A DNA stretch of 64,000 bases from Streptomyces sp. BHT-5-2 (GCF_019774615.1 NZ_CP081496.1:5704001-5768000); one strand, 5' to 3'. Positions 27,386 through 36,815 are shown, numbered from the stretch's first letter. Made by a program: numbers and translations. The notes: generated by a model from the letters alone, not told the origin.

Positions 27386-28345
27386 ATGGCACAGAACACT
27401 CCCGACATCACGCAGAGCCCTCCCGTTTCGGCCGAGTTGGCGCAGCTGCTGCGCACCGGCCCGTTCCATCTCGCCCTGCGCAGCGCCCTCACCGCCCGCG
27501 GGCTGGCGCTCACCCGCGTCCAGCACAAGCTCGCCCAGCGCGGCATCACCATCGGGGTCACCAGTCTGAGCTACTGGCAGCAGGGCGCCCGGCGCCCCCA
27601 GCGCCCCGAGTCGCTGCGCGCGGTCCGCGCCCTGGAGGACGTCCTCGGCCTGCCCGACCGGTCGCTGCACCGGCTCCTGGTGCCCGAGGGCGGCCCCCGC
27701 CCGGAGGTCGAGCGGCCGCCGGCCCGCTCGTACCGCTCGCTGGTGGCGCCGGCCGACTGCCTCCAGCAGCTCTTCGCCGAGCTGGAGACCCCCGCGGACG
27801 GCGGGGTGCACACGGTCGGCCACCACGAACGGGTACGGATCGGGGCCGGGCGCGAGCTGAGCGAACGGGAGTCGCTGCAGGTGGTGCGCGCCCACCGGGA
27901 CGGCGTGGACCGCTATATCGCCATCCACCGGGGCGACACGGGCTGCGACCCGTCCCGCGTGCGGGTGCGGGCGGGCGAGAACTGCCGGCTGGGGCGGGTG
28001 CGCGGGGACGGGACCAGCGGCGTGGTCGTCGCCGAGCTGCTCTTCGACACCCGGCTGCGGGCCGGCGACACCCATGTCTTCGGCTACGCCTTCGAGGACG
28101 GCAGCGGCGGTCCCAGCTCCGAGTACGTGCGCGGCTTCAGCTTCGCCGGCGGCCAGTACGTCCTCCAGGTGCGGTTCGACGAGGCGGCGCTGCCGGTGCG
28201 CTGCCGCCGCTTCGCCCAGGCGTCGGCCGGCGCCCCGCGCACCGGCCGGCAGGAGCTGACGCTGAGCGGCCGGCACCACGCGGTGCACGTGGTCGAGCAG
28301 GGGGTGCGGCCCGGAATCCTGGGGATCGCCTGGGACTGGGGGTGA
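27386..28345 (+). CDS. HTH DNA-binding regulator with an unassigned C-terminal domain
   Basis: The 319-residue protein has an XRE-like helix-turn-helix at about residues 25-75 (ARGLALTRVQHKLAQRGI; TSLSYWQQGARRPQRPESLRAV). The remaining 230 residues contain no domain I recognise; they are rich in beta pattern (VRVRAGENCRLGRVRGDGTSGVVVAELLFD; HVFGYAFEDGSGG) and could bind a ligand. ATG 27386 is preferred because GGAGG lies 9 nt upstream; an in-frame GTG at 27311 would add 25 residues with no ribosome site. It is divergent from the peptidase operon and could regulate it. Confidence 0.72.
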   Translation: MAQNTPDITQSPPVSAELAQLLRTGPFHLALRSALTARGLALTRVQHKLAQRGITIGVTSLSYWQQGARRPQRPESLRAVRALEDVLGLPDRSLHRLLVPEGGPRPEVERPPARSYRSLVAPADCLQQLFAELETPADGGVHTVGHHERVRIGAGRELSERESLQVVRAHRDGVDRYIAIHRGDTGCDPSRVRVRAGENCRLGRVRGDGTSGVVVAELLFDTRLRAGDTHVFGYAFEDGSGGPSSEYVRGFSFAGGQYVLQVRFDEAALPVRCRRFAQASAGAPRTGRQELTLSGRHHAVHVVEQGVRPGILGIAWDWG

Positions 28346-28366
28346 ACGCGGCGGCGGGGCGGCGGC

Positions 28367-28780
28367 TCAGCCCGCGACCAGCTTGCCGCCCGCGACCTTG
28401 ACCGGGACCTCCTCCAGGGGGGTGCTCGCCGGGCCCTGGGCGACCTTGCCGGTGGCCACCTCGAAGTGGCTGCCGTGCAGCGGGCAGACGGCCTGCCCCT
28501 TCTCGATCTTGTTCAGCGTCCCGCCCATGTGCGTGCACACGGCGCTGAAGCACTTGAACTCGCCCTTGGCGGGCTGCGAGACCAGCAGCCGCTGCGCGGC
28601 GTAGAGCTTGGCGCCGCCGACCGGCACCTCGGTGGCCGGGCCCAGCTCGACCGGGGCGTCCGAGGACGGCCGCTTGGCGGCGCCCTGCTCGCCCGCGGCA
28701 CACGCGGCGGCACCGAAACAGGCCATACCGGCGAGCGCGGCCCCGCGCAGCACGGTCCGGCGGTCCGGGGACACGCTCAT
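28367..28780 (-). CDS. Rieske [2Fe-2S] protein with a Tat-type signal
   Basis: The 137-residue protein has a twin-arginine N-terminus (DRRTVLRGAALAG) and a Cys after GAAA near residue 27 that may be lipidated. The mature part is a small Rieske domain with CTHMGG near residue 83 and CPLHGS near residue 99, which bind the cluster through two Cys and two His. It would act as an exported electron carrier. The ribosome site GGAGG lies 7 nt before the ATG. It is 14 bp downstream of the sugar transporter gene on the same strand, but a functional link is not evident. Confidence 0.88.
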   Translation of the reverse strand: MSVSPDRRTVLRGAALAGMACFGAAACAAGEQGAAKRPSSDAPVELGPATEVPVGGAKLYAAQRLLVSQPAKGEFKCFSAVCTHMGGTLNKIEKGQAVCPLHGSHFEVATGKVAQGPASTPLEEVPVKVAGGKLVAG

Positions 28781-28794
28781 GGGGTACCTCCTGG

Positions 28795-30231
28795 TCAGTG
28801 GGCGGCGTCGGCCCCAGACGATACCGGGGCGGCCCGCTCGCCCGGACGGCGGTCCACCCCGCCCCGCAGCAGCTCCGCCTCGATCTCCTCCAGGCTGCGG
28901 CCCTTGGTCTCCGGCAGCAGCCGCTGGACGAAGAGGTACGCCAGCAGCGTCGTCCCGGCGAAGAAGAGGAAGTTCGCCCCGGCGCCCCAGGCGTGCAGCA
29001 GCGAGGGGAAGACCAGGGCCACGATCATGTTGAAAAGCCAGTTGAACAGCACGCACAGGCCGACCGCGGCGGCCCGGATCCGCATCGGGAACAGCTCCGG
29101 CAGCATCACCCACTGCACCGGCCCCCAGGAGACAGCGAACGAGGCGATGTAGAGCGCGATCCCGAGCAGGGTGAGGGTGGAGAGCAGCGCGCCGTAGCCG
29201 AGCCCGGAGAGGTTGGTGGCGGCCAGCACCACCATCGCCGCGCACATGCCCAGCGCCCCGATCCGCAGCAGCGGCCTGCGGCCCCTGCGGTCGATCAGCC
29301 GCATCGCCGGCAGCGTCATCACCATGTTGAGCAGGCCGATGCCGACGTTGGCGAGAATGGCGCCCCGGGACCCGAACCCGATGTCGGTGAGCAGGGTCGG
29401 TGCGTAGTAGATGATCGTGTTGATGCCGACGAAGTTCTGGAAGAACACCAGCAGCATCCCGACCGTGAACACCGGCCGCAGTTGCGGCGACAGCAGCCGC
29501 CGCAGGCTCAGCGGCTCGCTCGCCTCCCGTTCGGCGCGCTCGGTCCGCTCGATCTCGGCCAGCTCCTCGCCCGCCGCCGCGGCGTCCCCGCGGAGCCGGG
29601 TCAGCACCTCGCGGGCCTGTCCGCCCCGGCCCTTGCTCACCAGCCAGCGCGGGCTCTCCGGCTGGGTGACGATGCCCAGCGCCAGCACCGCGGCCGGGAC
29701 CACGCCCAGGCCGATCATCCAGCGCCAGGCCCCGGAGCCGGCGAGCAGGTAGTCGGTGACGTAGGCGACGAAGATGCCGACGGTCACCAGCAGCTGCATC
29801 AGCGAGGTGAGCCCGCCGCGCAGGTGCTTGGGCGCGAGCTCGGTGAGGTAGAGCGGGACGACGACGGAGGCGATGCCCACGCCCACCCCGATCACGAAGC
29901 GGAACGCGATCAGCGCGGCGGCCCCGGTGGCGCAGGCCGCGCCGAGGGTACCGAGGACGAAGACCCCGGACGCGATCAGGATCAGCCGGCGGCGCCCCCA
30001 GGAGTCGGAGAGCCGCCCCGAGAGGCCGGCGCCGAGCATCGCCCCTACGAGGAGGCCGGAGACGACCAGGCCCTCCAGGAGCGGGGTGAGCGCGATATCG
30101 CGCTTGAGGAAGAGCATGGCGCCGGAGATGACACCGGTGTCGTAGCCCCAGAGGATGCCCCCGAGGGCGCCGAAGACCCAGATCAGCGCGTTTTTGATCG
30201 ATACGGGCACGGCCTTGGCGGATGCGGGCAT
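28795..30231 (-). CDS. MFS sugar/polyol porter (SP family)
   Basis: The 478-residue protein has 12 membrane helices. It shows the sugar-porter motifs: GYDTGVISGAML in helix 1, LSDSWGRRRLI after helix 2, PESPRWLVSKGR in the central loop, DRRGRRPLL after helix 8, and PETKGRSLEEIE at the end. It resembles XylE/GalP/IolT-type proton symporters. It starts 5 bp after the zinc dehydrogenase gene, so the two form an operon controlled by the divergent LacI-type regulator. The substrate is probably a polyol or hexose; see the dehydrogenase. Confidence 0.92.
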   Translation of the reverse strand: MPASAKAVPVSIKNALIWVFGALGGILWGYDTGVISGAMLFLKRDIALTPLLEGLVVSGLLVGAMLGAGLSGRLSDSWGRRRLILIASGVFVLGTLGAACATGAAALIAFRFVIGVGVGIASVVVPLYLTELAPKHLRGGLTSLMQLLVTVGIFVAYVTDYLLAGSGAWRWMIGLGVVPAAVLALGIVTQPESPRWLVSKGRGGQAREVLTRLRGDAAAAGEELAEIERTERAEREASEPLSLRRLLSPQLRPVFTVGMLLVFFQNFVGINTIIYYAPTLLTDIGFGSRGAILANVGIGLLNMVMTLPAMRLIDRRGRRPLLRIGALGMCAAMVVLAATNLSGLGYGALLSTLTLLGIALYIASFAVSWGPVQWVMLPELFPMRIRAAAVGLCVLFNWLFNMIVALVFPSLLHAWGAGANFLFFAGTTLLAYLFVQRLLPETKGRSLEEIEAELLRGGVDRRPGERAAPVSSGADAAH

Positions 30232-30236
30232 GGCGC

Positions 30237-31241
30237 TCAGCCCTTCTGCGGGGCGATGTGGATCTTGCGACCGGTACCGGCCCGGAAGCGGGCCACCGCC
30301 TCGTCGAAGTCGTCCAGCCCGTGGACGTCGGAGACCAGCGGGTCCAGATCGAGGCCGGCGGCCAGCAGGTCGATGGCCGGCTGGAAGCTGTTGTGCACCG
30401 CCATCGAGCCGATGATGTCGATCTCCTGGCTGTAGACGCGGTACGGCGAGAAGGACGCCGCGCGCTTGGGGTCGGCGACCCCGAACTGGAGGAAGGTGCC
30501 ACCGCGGCGCACCCGGCCCAGCCCGTCCTCGATGGCCGCGACCACCCCGGTCGCGTCGATCACCACCTCGAAGCCGGGGGCCCGGTCGAGGGCGTCGGCG
30601 TCGGTCACCGCCGCGTCCACGCCGAAGGACCGGGCGAACGCCAGCCGTTCCTCGTTGAGGTCCACCACGGAGACCGATGCGGCGCCGGCGGTCCGCACCA
30701 GCGCGGCCATCATCAGGCCCATGGTGCCCGCCCCGTAGATCAGGTAGTGCTCGCCGGGGCGGCGCGGGAGCCGGTCGAGGCCGTGCACCGCGCAGGACAG
30801 CGGCTCGACGAGGCCGGCGGCGGCCTCCGACAGGTGCGCGGGCAGGACGTGGCAGCAGCGGGCCGGGACGGCGACCAGTTCGGCGAAGCCGCCGGCCCGG
30901 GTGACGCCGATCGCGGTGTAGTCCTCGCAGAGGTTGCCGCGGCCGATCCGGCAGTAATGGCAGGCGCCGCACGGCATGTTGGGGTCGACCGCGACCCGCT
31001 CGCCGACCGCCCGGTCCCGCACCGCGCCGCCCACCGCGACGATCTCGCCGGTCAGCTCGTGCCCCGGGACCAGCGGATAGCGGACCACCGGCAGTTCGCC
31101 GCCGAGGACGTGCAGGTCGGTGCCGCACAGACCGCAGGAGGTGACGCGCACCACCACCTCGTCGGGCTCCGGGCGGGGGTCGGGCAGTTCGGTGACAGCG
31201 GTGCCCCGGGAGCCCGGTGCGGTGACCACGAGAGCGCGCAT
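30237..31241 (-). CDS. Zinc-dependent polyol-type dehydrogenase (MDR family)
   Basis: The 334-residue protein is a medium-chain dehydrogenase. Catalytic-zinc ligands lie in CGLCGTDLH and GHELTGE near residues 37-63; the structural zinc site has four Cys in CGACHYCRIGRGNLC near 91-105. The Rossmann motif is GAGTMG near 170, followed by VVDLNEERL with Asp, suggesting NAD+. It resembles sorbitol, L-iditol and threonine dehydrogenases. With a sugar porter downstream and a PfkB kinase in the divergent operon, the likely route is polyol to ketose, then ketose phosphate. The exact polyol is inference. Confidence 0.88.
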   Translation of the reverse strand: MRALVVTAPGSRGTAVTELPDPRPEPDEVVVRVTSCGLCGTDLHVLGGELPVVRYPLVPGHELTGEIVAVGGAVRDRAVGERVAVDPNMPCGACHYCRIGRGNLCEDYTAIGVTRAGGFAELVAVPARCCHVLPAHLSEAAAGLVEPLSCAVHGLDRLPRRPGEHYLIYGAGTMGLMMAALVRTAGAASVSVVDLNEERLAFARSFGVDAAVTDADALDRAPGFEVVIDATGVVAAIEDGLGRVRRGGTFLQFGVADPKRAASFSPYRVYSQEIDIIGSMAVHNSFQPAIDLLAAGLDLDPLVSDVHGLDDFDEAVARFRAGTGRKIHIAPQKG

Positions 31242-31303
31242 CGGCGCCTCCTCACGACGTCGTGCGGATTCGATGGCGGGGACACTACAGAAGAACCGCC
31301 GAC

Positions 31304-31331
31304 ACGTAAACGCTTACGCAAGCGTTTACGT
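31304..31331. promoter_or_regulatory. LacI-type operator, two abutting half-palindromes
   Basis: A perfect inverted repeat has 12-bp arms (ACGTAAACGCTT and AAGCGTTTACGT) and a 4-nt centre. It can also be read as two adjoining LacI boxes, GTAAACGCTTAC (31306-31317) and GCAAGCGTTTAC (31318-31329), each with a central CG. It lies in the 197-bp gap between the dehydrogenase and the lacI-type gene, so one site can govern both operons. Confidence 0.88.
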
Positions 31332-31438
31332 TTGGTCCGCCGCCCACGTACTGTGATGGACTGCGGCGAACGGACGGGAGCGGCCGTCGGCCGGCAGCCG
31401 GGCACGGCGCGCCGGGGCGTCGGGGAGGAAAGAGCCGG

Positions 31439-32509
31439 ATGACGACGATGGTGGATGTGGCACGGCGCGCGGGCGTCTCCGTGGCCACGGTGTCGCACGT
31501 GGTGAACGAGACCCGGCCGGTGCGCCCGGACACCCGGGCCGCGGTGCTGGCCGCCATCGAGGAGCTCGGCTACACCCACAACACCCTCGCCCGCTCGCTG
31601 GTCACCTCCCGCACCCGCTCCATCGGCCTGGCCGTCTCGGCGATCAGCAACCCGTACTTCACCGAGATCCTCCAGGGCGTCGAGGCCGGCGCCCTGGAGG
31701 CCGGCTACAGCCTGCTGATCGCCGACCCGCACGACGATCCGCGGCACGAACGCAAGGTCGTCCAGCTGCTGCACGAGCGCCGGGTGGACGGCATGATCGT
31801 CGCGCCGTCGGCCGAACCGGCCGAGATGGTCGACTACTTGACGAAGCGCCAGGTGCCCACGGTCTTCCTCGACCGGCTGGTGGGCGACGGCTTCGACCAG
31901 GTCTGCGCGGAGAGCACCGGCCCGGTCCGCCGGCTCGTCGAGCACCTGGCCGGCGCGGGGCACACCCGGATCGGGCTGATCGCGGGCCTGCCCGGTCTCA
32001 GCACCACCACCGAGCGGGTCGAGGGCTACCGCGCGGGGCTGCGCGCCCGCGGACTGCCGTTCGCGCCCGAACTGCTGGCCGGCGGCAACTCCGAGGCGGA
32101 GGGCGCCCAGGACGCCACCCGCCATCTGCTCGCCGCGCCGGAGCGGCCCACCGCGATCATCACCGCCAACAACGCGATGACCATCGGCGCGCTCCGGGCG
32201 CTGCGCGACCTCGGCCTGGAGGTGCCCCGGGACATCGCGCTGGCCTGCTTCGACGACTTCTCCTGGGCCGACCTCTTCACCCCGCGGCTGACCGCGATCG
32301 CCCAGCCCAGCAGGGAACTGGGCGCCACCGCGGTCCGGCTGCTGCTGGAGCGACTGGACGCGCCGGGCCGGCCGCCGCGCACCGTCCGGCTGCCCTGCGC
32401 CTTCGTGCACCGCACCTCGTGCGGCTGCCCCGAGACCGCTTCGGACCGGCCCCGGCAACCGATGACCGGCCGGACCCGGCCGGCGGAGGAAAGGACCCGC
32501 ACCCCGTGA
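31439..32509 (+). CDS. LacI-family transcriptional regulator
   Basis: The 356-residue protein has the LacI helix-turn-helix at residues 5-24 (VDVARRAGVSVATVSHVVNE), a hinge helix with NTLARSLVT, and a periplasmic-binding-protein-like ligand domain. The C-terminal motif DDFSWADLFTPRLTAIAQP is canonical. GGAGG lies 10 nt before ATG 31439. It overlaps the kinase gene by GTGA, and the perfect palindrome at 31304-31331 is its likely operator, giving autoregulation and control of the divergent dehydrogenase-porter operon. Confidence 0.94.
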   Translation: MTTMVDVARRAGVSVATVSHVVNETRPVRPDTRAAVLAAIEELGYTHNTLARSLVTSRTRSIGLAVSAISNPYFTEILQGVEAGALEAGYSLLIADPHDDPRHERKVVQLLHERRVDGMIVAPSAEPAEMVDYLTKRQVPTVFLDRLVGDGFDQVCAESTGPVRRLVEHLAGAGHTRIGLIAGLPGLSTTTERVEGYRAGLRARGLPFAPELLAGGNSEAEGAQDATRHLLAAPERPTAIITANNAMTIGALRALRDLGLEVPRDIALACFDDFSWADLFTPRLTAIAQPSRELGATAVRLLLERLDAPGRPPRTVRLPCAFVHRTSCGCPETASDRPRQPMTGRTRPAEERTRTP

Positions 32510-33471
32510 TCGTCGTCGCCGGCGAGGCGCTGATCGACCTCGTCCCCAGTCAACAGCCCTCCCCGGACGGCTCGTTGCCGGCGCTGCTGCCGCGGCGCGG
32601 CGGCGGGCCGTACAACACCGCGGTGGCGCTGGGGCGGCTGGGTTCGCCCGCCGCGTTCTGCTCCCGGGTCTCGACCGACACCTTCGGCGCGGCGCTGCTG
32701 CGCGGGCTGCGCGACGGCGGGGTGGACACCTCGCTGGTGCAGCGCGGGCCGGAGCCGACCACCCTGGCGGTGGCGGATATCAGCCCGGACGGCTCGGCGG
32801 GCTACGGCTTCTACGTGGAGGGCACGGCCGACCGGCTCTTCACCCTGCCCCCGGCGCTGCCCGAGGCGGTGCGGGCGCTCTCGCTGGGCACCTGCTCGCT
32901 GGTGCTGGAGCCGGGCGCCGGGGCGTACGAGGCGCTGCTGCGCCGGGAGGCCCGGCGCGGGGTGTTCACCGCGCTCGACCCCAACATCCGTCCCGGGCTG
33001 ATCGCCGATCCGGACGCCTACCGGGCCCGTTTCCGCTCGTGGCTGCCGGAGCTGGCGCTGCTGAAGCTGTCCGAGGAGGACGCGCTGTGGCTGGCCGGGG
33101 CGGCCCCGCAGCCGGGCGGGGCCGGTCGGGCGGCGGTGTGCGCGGCGGCCCGGGAGTGGCTGGCCGCCGGCCCCGCGGCGGTCGTCCTCACCCACGGCGG
33201 CGATGGGCTGACGGTGCTGACGCGGGGCGGCGGCGAGGTGGCGGTGCCCGGGGAGCACGTCGCCGTCGTCGACACCATCGGCGCCGGTGACACCGTCAAC
33301 GCGGCGCTGCTGCACCGGCTGGACGCCCATGGCGCGCTGTCGTACGCGGCGGTCGACAGGCTCACCGACGACGACTGGGAGGACATCCTCCGCTTCGCCG
33401 CCCGGGCGGCCGCCGTCACCTGCTCCCGGGCGGGCGCCGAGCCGCCGTTCGCCGCGGAACTGGCCGCCTGA
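32506..33471 (+). CDS. PfkB-family sugar kinase (fructokinase-like)
   Basis: The 321-residue protein belongs to the ribokinase/PfkB family. GEALIDLVP at the start, RRGGGPYNTAVALGRLG near residue 35 (signature 1), and DTIGAGDTVNAALLHRL near residue 258 with the catalytic Asp are visible. GTG 32506 overlaps the regulator stop. In this island it probably phosphorylates the ketose released by the zinc dehydrogenase, such as fructose; that assignment is inference. A strong terminator follows. Confidence 0.9.
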   Translation: MIVVAGEALIDLVPSQQPSPDGSLPALLPRRGGGPYNTAVALGRLGSPAAFCSRVSTDTFGAALLRGLRDGGVDTSLVQRGPEPTTLAVADISPDGSAGYGFYVEGTADRLFTLPPALPEAVRALSLGTCSLVLEPGAGAYEALLRREARRGVFTALDPNIRPGLIADPDAYRARFRSWLPELALLKLSEEDALWLAGAAPQPGGAGRAAVCAAAREWLAAGPAAVVLTHGGDGLTVLTRGGGEVAVPGEHVAVVDTIGAGDTVNAALLHRLDAHGALSYAAVDRLTDDDWEDILRFAARAAAVTCSRAGAEPPFAAELAA

Positions 33472-33492
33472 GCCGCCGGATCCCCGGGCACG

Positions 33493-33536
33493 ACAGCGGG
33501 GGCGGAGCCTCTCCCCCGAGGCTCCGCCCCCGCTGT
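33493..33536. terminator. Bidirectional terminator between the PfkB kinase gene and uvrA
   Basis: A perfect 19-bp stem (33493-33511 with 33518-33536; arm ACAGCGGGGGCGGAGCCTC) has a 6-nt loop. It serves both convergent genes. Confidence 0.92.
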
Positions 33537-33562
33537 GCGGTGCGACTGCGGCCGGTGCGGCG

Positions 33563-36500
33563 TCAGGAGGCCCGGCGGGCCCGCGTCGCCGTCTTCTTGG
33601 CGGCGGTCTTCTTGGCCGGTGCCTTCTCGGCCGCCGTCGCCGCGGCCTTGGCCGTGGTCTTCTTGGCCGTGGTCTTCTTGGCGGCGGTCTTCTTCGCCGC
33701 GGTCGAGGCCGTCACCGTCGTCTTCCCGGCGGACTTGGCGGCGGCCACCGCCTTCTTCGCCGCGGTCTTCCGGGCGGCCGGCTTCCGGGGCCCGCCGTCG
33801 ACCGGCGCCGCGTCGCTGACCCGCTCGCCGAGGATGTCCCGCAGGAACTTGCCGGTGTGGCTGGCCGGGATGCCCGCGACCTGCTCCGGGGTGCCCTCGG
33901 CGACGACCATGCCACCGCCGCTGCCGCCCTCGGGGCCCATGTCGATGACCCAGTCCGCGGTCTTGATCACATCGAGGTTGTGCTCGATGACGATGACCGT
34001 GTTGCCCTTGTCGACCAGGCCGGACAGCACCTTGATGAGCTTGCTGATGTCCTCGAAGTGCAGCCCGGTGGTGGGCTCGTCGAGGACGTAGACGGTGCTG
34101 CCGGTGGAGCGCTTCTGGAGCTCGCTGGCCAGCTTGACGCGCTGCGCCTCGCCGCCGGAGAGGGTCGGCGCGGACTGGCCGAGCCGGACGTAGCCGAGAC
34201 CGACCTCGTTGAGCGTCCTGAGGTGGCGGGCGATGGTGGGCACCGCCTCGAAGAAGCTCAGTGCCTCCTCGATGGGCATGTCCAGCACCTCGGCGATGGA
34301 CTTGCCCTTGTAGTGCACCTCCAGCGTCTCGCGGTTGTAGCGCGCGCCGTGGCAGACCTCGCACGGGACGTAGACGTCCGGGAGGAAGTTCATCTCGATC
34401 TTGATGGTGCCGTCGCCGGAGCAGTTCTCGCAGCGGCCGCCCTTGACGTTGAAGGAGAAGCGCCCCGGCAGATAGCCGCGGACCTTGGCCTCCATCGTCT
34501 CCGCGAAGAGCTTGCGGACGTGGTCGAAGACGCCGGTGTAGGTGGCCGGGTTGGAGCGCGGGGTCCGGCCGATCGGCGACTGGTCGACGTGCACGACCTT
34601 GTCGACGAGGTCGTCGCCGGCGACCCGGGTGTGCCGGCCGGGGACCGACTTGGCGCCGTTCAGCTCGCGCGCGAGGTGGGTGTAGAGGATGTCGTTGACC
34701 AGCGTCGACTTGCCGGAGCCGGAGACGCCGGTGACGGCGGAGAGCACCCCGAGCGGGAAGGAGACGTCGATGTCGCGGAGGTTGTTCTCCTTCGCGCCGT
34801 GGACCGTCAGCTGCCGGGCCGGGTCGGTGGTGCGGCGGACGTCCGGCGTCGCGATGGCCTTCTTGCCGGCGAGGTACTGGCCGGTGATCGAGTCCTTGTT
34901 GGCCAGCAGCTGCTTCATCGGGCCGCTGTGGACGACCTTGCCGCCGTGCTCGCCGGCACCGGGGCCGATGTCGACGACCCAGTCGGCGACCTTGATGGTG
35001 TCCTCGTCGTGCTCCACCACGATCAGGGTGTTGCCCATGTCGCGCAGCCGCACCAGGGTCTCGATCAGCCGGTGGTTGTCCCGCTGGTGCAGGCCGATCG
35101 ACGGCTCGTCGAGGACGTAGAGGACGCCGACCAGGCCGGAGCCGATCTGGGTGGCGAGGCGGATGCGCTGGGCCTCGCCGCCGGAGAGGGTGCCGGCCGC
35201 GCGGTTCAGCGAGAGGTAGTCCAGGCCGACGTCGACCAGGAACTTCAGCCGCTCGTTGACCTCCTTGAGGACCCGCTCGGCGATGGTCTTCTCGCGGGCG
35301 TTGAGCGTCATGGTGCGCAGGAAGTCGGCGCAGTCGCTGATCGACATGGCCGCGACCTCGGCGATCGACTTCTCCTGGACCGTGACGGCGAGCACGATCG
35401 GCTTGAGCCGGGTGCCGTCGCAGGTCGGGCAGGGCACCTCGCGCATATAGCCCTCGAAGCGCTCCCGGCTGCTGTCGCTCTCCGCCTCGCTGTGCCGCCG
35501 CTTGACGAACGGCACCACGCCCTCGAAGGCGGTGGTGTAGGCCCGCTGGCGGCCGTAGCGGTTGCGGTAGCGGACCTCGATCTGGGTCTTGTGGCCGTAC
35601 AGCAGGGCCTTCTTGGCGCGCTGCGGCAGGCCGGCCCAGGGGATGTCCGTGCGGAAGCCCAGGGCGTCGGCGAGCGCGCCGACCAGACGGCCGAAGTAGT
35701 CCTTGGTGTGGCCGCCGGACCAGGGGTGGATGGCGCCCTCGTCGAGCGAGCGCTCCTCGTCCGGGATGATCAGCTCGGGGTCGACCTCCATGCGGGTGCC
35801 GATGCCGGTGCAGTCCGGGCAGGCGCCGAAGGGCGAGTTGAAGGAGAAGGAGCGGGGCTCCAGCTCCTCGAAGGAGAGGTCGTCGTAGGCGCAGTAGAGG
35901 TGCTCGGAGTACATCCGCTCGCGCTGCGGGTCGTCGGCGTCGAGGTCGACGAAGTCGAGGATGACCATGCCGCCGGAGAGCCCGAGGGCGGTCTCCACGG
36001 AGTCGGTCAGCCGGCGCTTGGCGCTGTCCTTGACCGTGAGGCGGTCGACGACCACCTCGATGGTGTGCTTCTCCTGCTTCTTCAGCTTCGGCGGGTCGGT
36101 GAGCTGGACGGTCTCCCCGTCGACCCGGGCCCGGCTGTAGCCCTTGGTCTGGAGGTCGGAGAAGAGGTCGACGAACTCGCCCTTGCGCTCGCGCACCAGC
36201 GGCGAGAGCACCTGGAAGCGGCTGCCCTCGGGGAGCTCCAGGACCTTGTCGACGATGGCCTGGGGCGACTGCCGGGCGATCGGGCGCGCGCACTCCGGGC
36301 AGTGCGGCTTGCCGATCCGGGCGAAGAGCAGGCGGAGGTAGTCGTAGACCTCGGTGATCGTGCCGACCGTGGAGCGCGGGTTGCGCGAGGTCGACTTCTG
36401 GTCGATCGAGACCGCGGGGGACAGGCCCTCGATGAAGTCCACATCGGGCTTGTCCATCTGCCCGAGGAACTGCCGGGCGTACGAGGAGAGCGACTCGACA

Positions 36501-36661
36501 TAGCGCCGCTGCCCCTCGGCGAAGATCGTGTCGAAGGCGAGCGAGGACTTGCCCGACCCGGAGAGCCCCGTGAAGACGATGAGGGAGTCGCGGGGGAGGT
36601 CGAGCGAGACGTTGCGGAGGTTGTGCTCGCGAGCGCCACGGACGATGAGACGGTCGGCCAC
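33563..36661 (-). CDS. uvrA: UvrABC excinuclease subunit A with a basic C-terminal tail
   Basis: UvrA is the damage-recognising ABC-type ATPase dimer of nucleotide excision repair. The 1032-residue protein has two P-loops (GLSGSGKSS near residue 31 and GVSGSGKST near 645), two ABC signatures (LSGGEAQR twice), and zinc-finger Cys pairs (CPECARP; CPDCTG; CENCSGDG with CEVCHG). About the last 80 residues are a Lys/Ala/Thr-rich tail with repeated AAKKT/TAKK units, absent from E. coli UvrA (940 residues). GTG 36661 has GAAAGG 12 nt upstream; GTG 36673 sits on that site. Unlike uvrB and uvrC, no RecA-NDp box was found. Confidence 0.97.
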   Translation of the reverse strand: MADRLIVRGAREHNLRNVSLDLPRDSLIVFTGLSGSGKSSLAFDTIFAEGQRRYVESLSSYARQFLGQMDKPDVDFIEGLSPAVSIDQKSTSRNPRSTVGTITEVYDYLRLLFARIGKPHCPECARPIARQSPQAIVDKVLELPEGSRFQVLSPLVRERKGEFVDLFSDLQTKGYSRARVDGETVQLTDPPKLKKQEKHTIEVVVDRLTVKDSAKRRLTDSVETALGLSGGMVILDFVDLDADDPQRERMYSEHLYCAYDDLSFEELEPRSFSFNSPFGACPDCTGIGTRMEVDPELIIPDEERSLDEGAIHPWSGGHTKDYFGRLVGALADALGFRTDIPWAGLPQRAKKALLYGHKTQIEVRYRNRYGRQRAYTTAFEGVVPFVKRRHSEAESDSSRERFEGYMREVPCPTCDGTRLKPIVLAVTVQEKSIAEVAAMSISDCADFLRTMTLNAREKTIAERVLKEVNERLKFLVDVGLDYLSLNRAAGTLSGGEAQRIRLATQIGSGLVGVLYVLDEPSIGLHQRDNHRLIETLVRLRDMGNTLIVVEHDEDTIKVADWVVDIGPGAGEHGGKVVHSGPMKQLLANKDSITGQYLAGKKAIATPDVRRTTDPARQLTVHGAKENNLRDIDVSFPLGVLSAVTGVSGSGKSTLVNDILYTHLARELNGAKSVPGRHTRVAGDDLVDKVVHVDQSPIGRTPRSNPATYTGVFDHVRKLFAETMEAKVRGYLPGRFSFNVKGGRCENCSGDGTIKIEMNFLPDVYVPCEVCHGARYNRETLEVHYKGKSIAEVLDMPIEEALSFFEAVPTIARHLRTLNEVGLGYVRLGQSAPTLSGGEAQRVKLASELQKRSTGSTVYVLDEPTTGLHFEDISKLIKVLSGLVDKGNTVIVIEHNLDVIKTADWVIDMGPEGGSGGGMVVAEGTPEQVAGIPASHTGKFLRDILGERVSDAAPVDGGPRKPAARKTAAKKAVAAAKSAGKTTVTASTAAKKTAAKKTTAKKTTAKAAATAAEKAPAKKTAAKKTATRARRAS

Positions 36662-36815
36662 GCCGGTCGGCACCTTTCTTGGAGAGGGGCGGAAGCCACG
36701 GGCTGCGCCCGCCGCGCGGTGAGCGAGCAGAGGCGGCGGGACGGAGCGGGGCCCCCGACCAAGGGTATGGGGGCCGCCGCGGCACTGTCTTTGGGATGCC
36801 ACACACGAGCCTATA

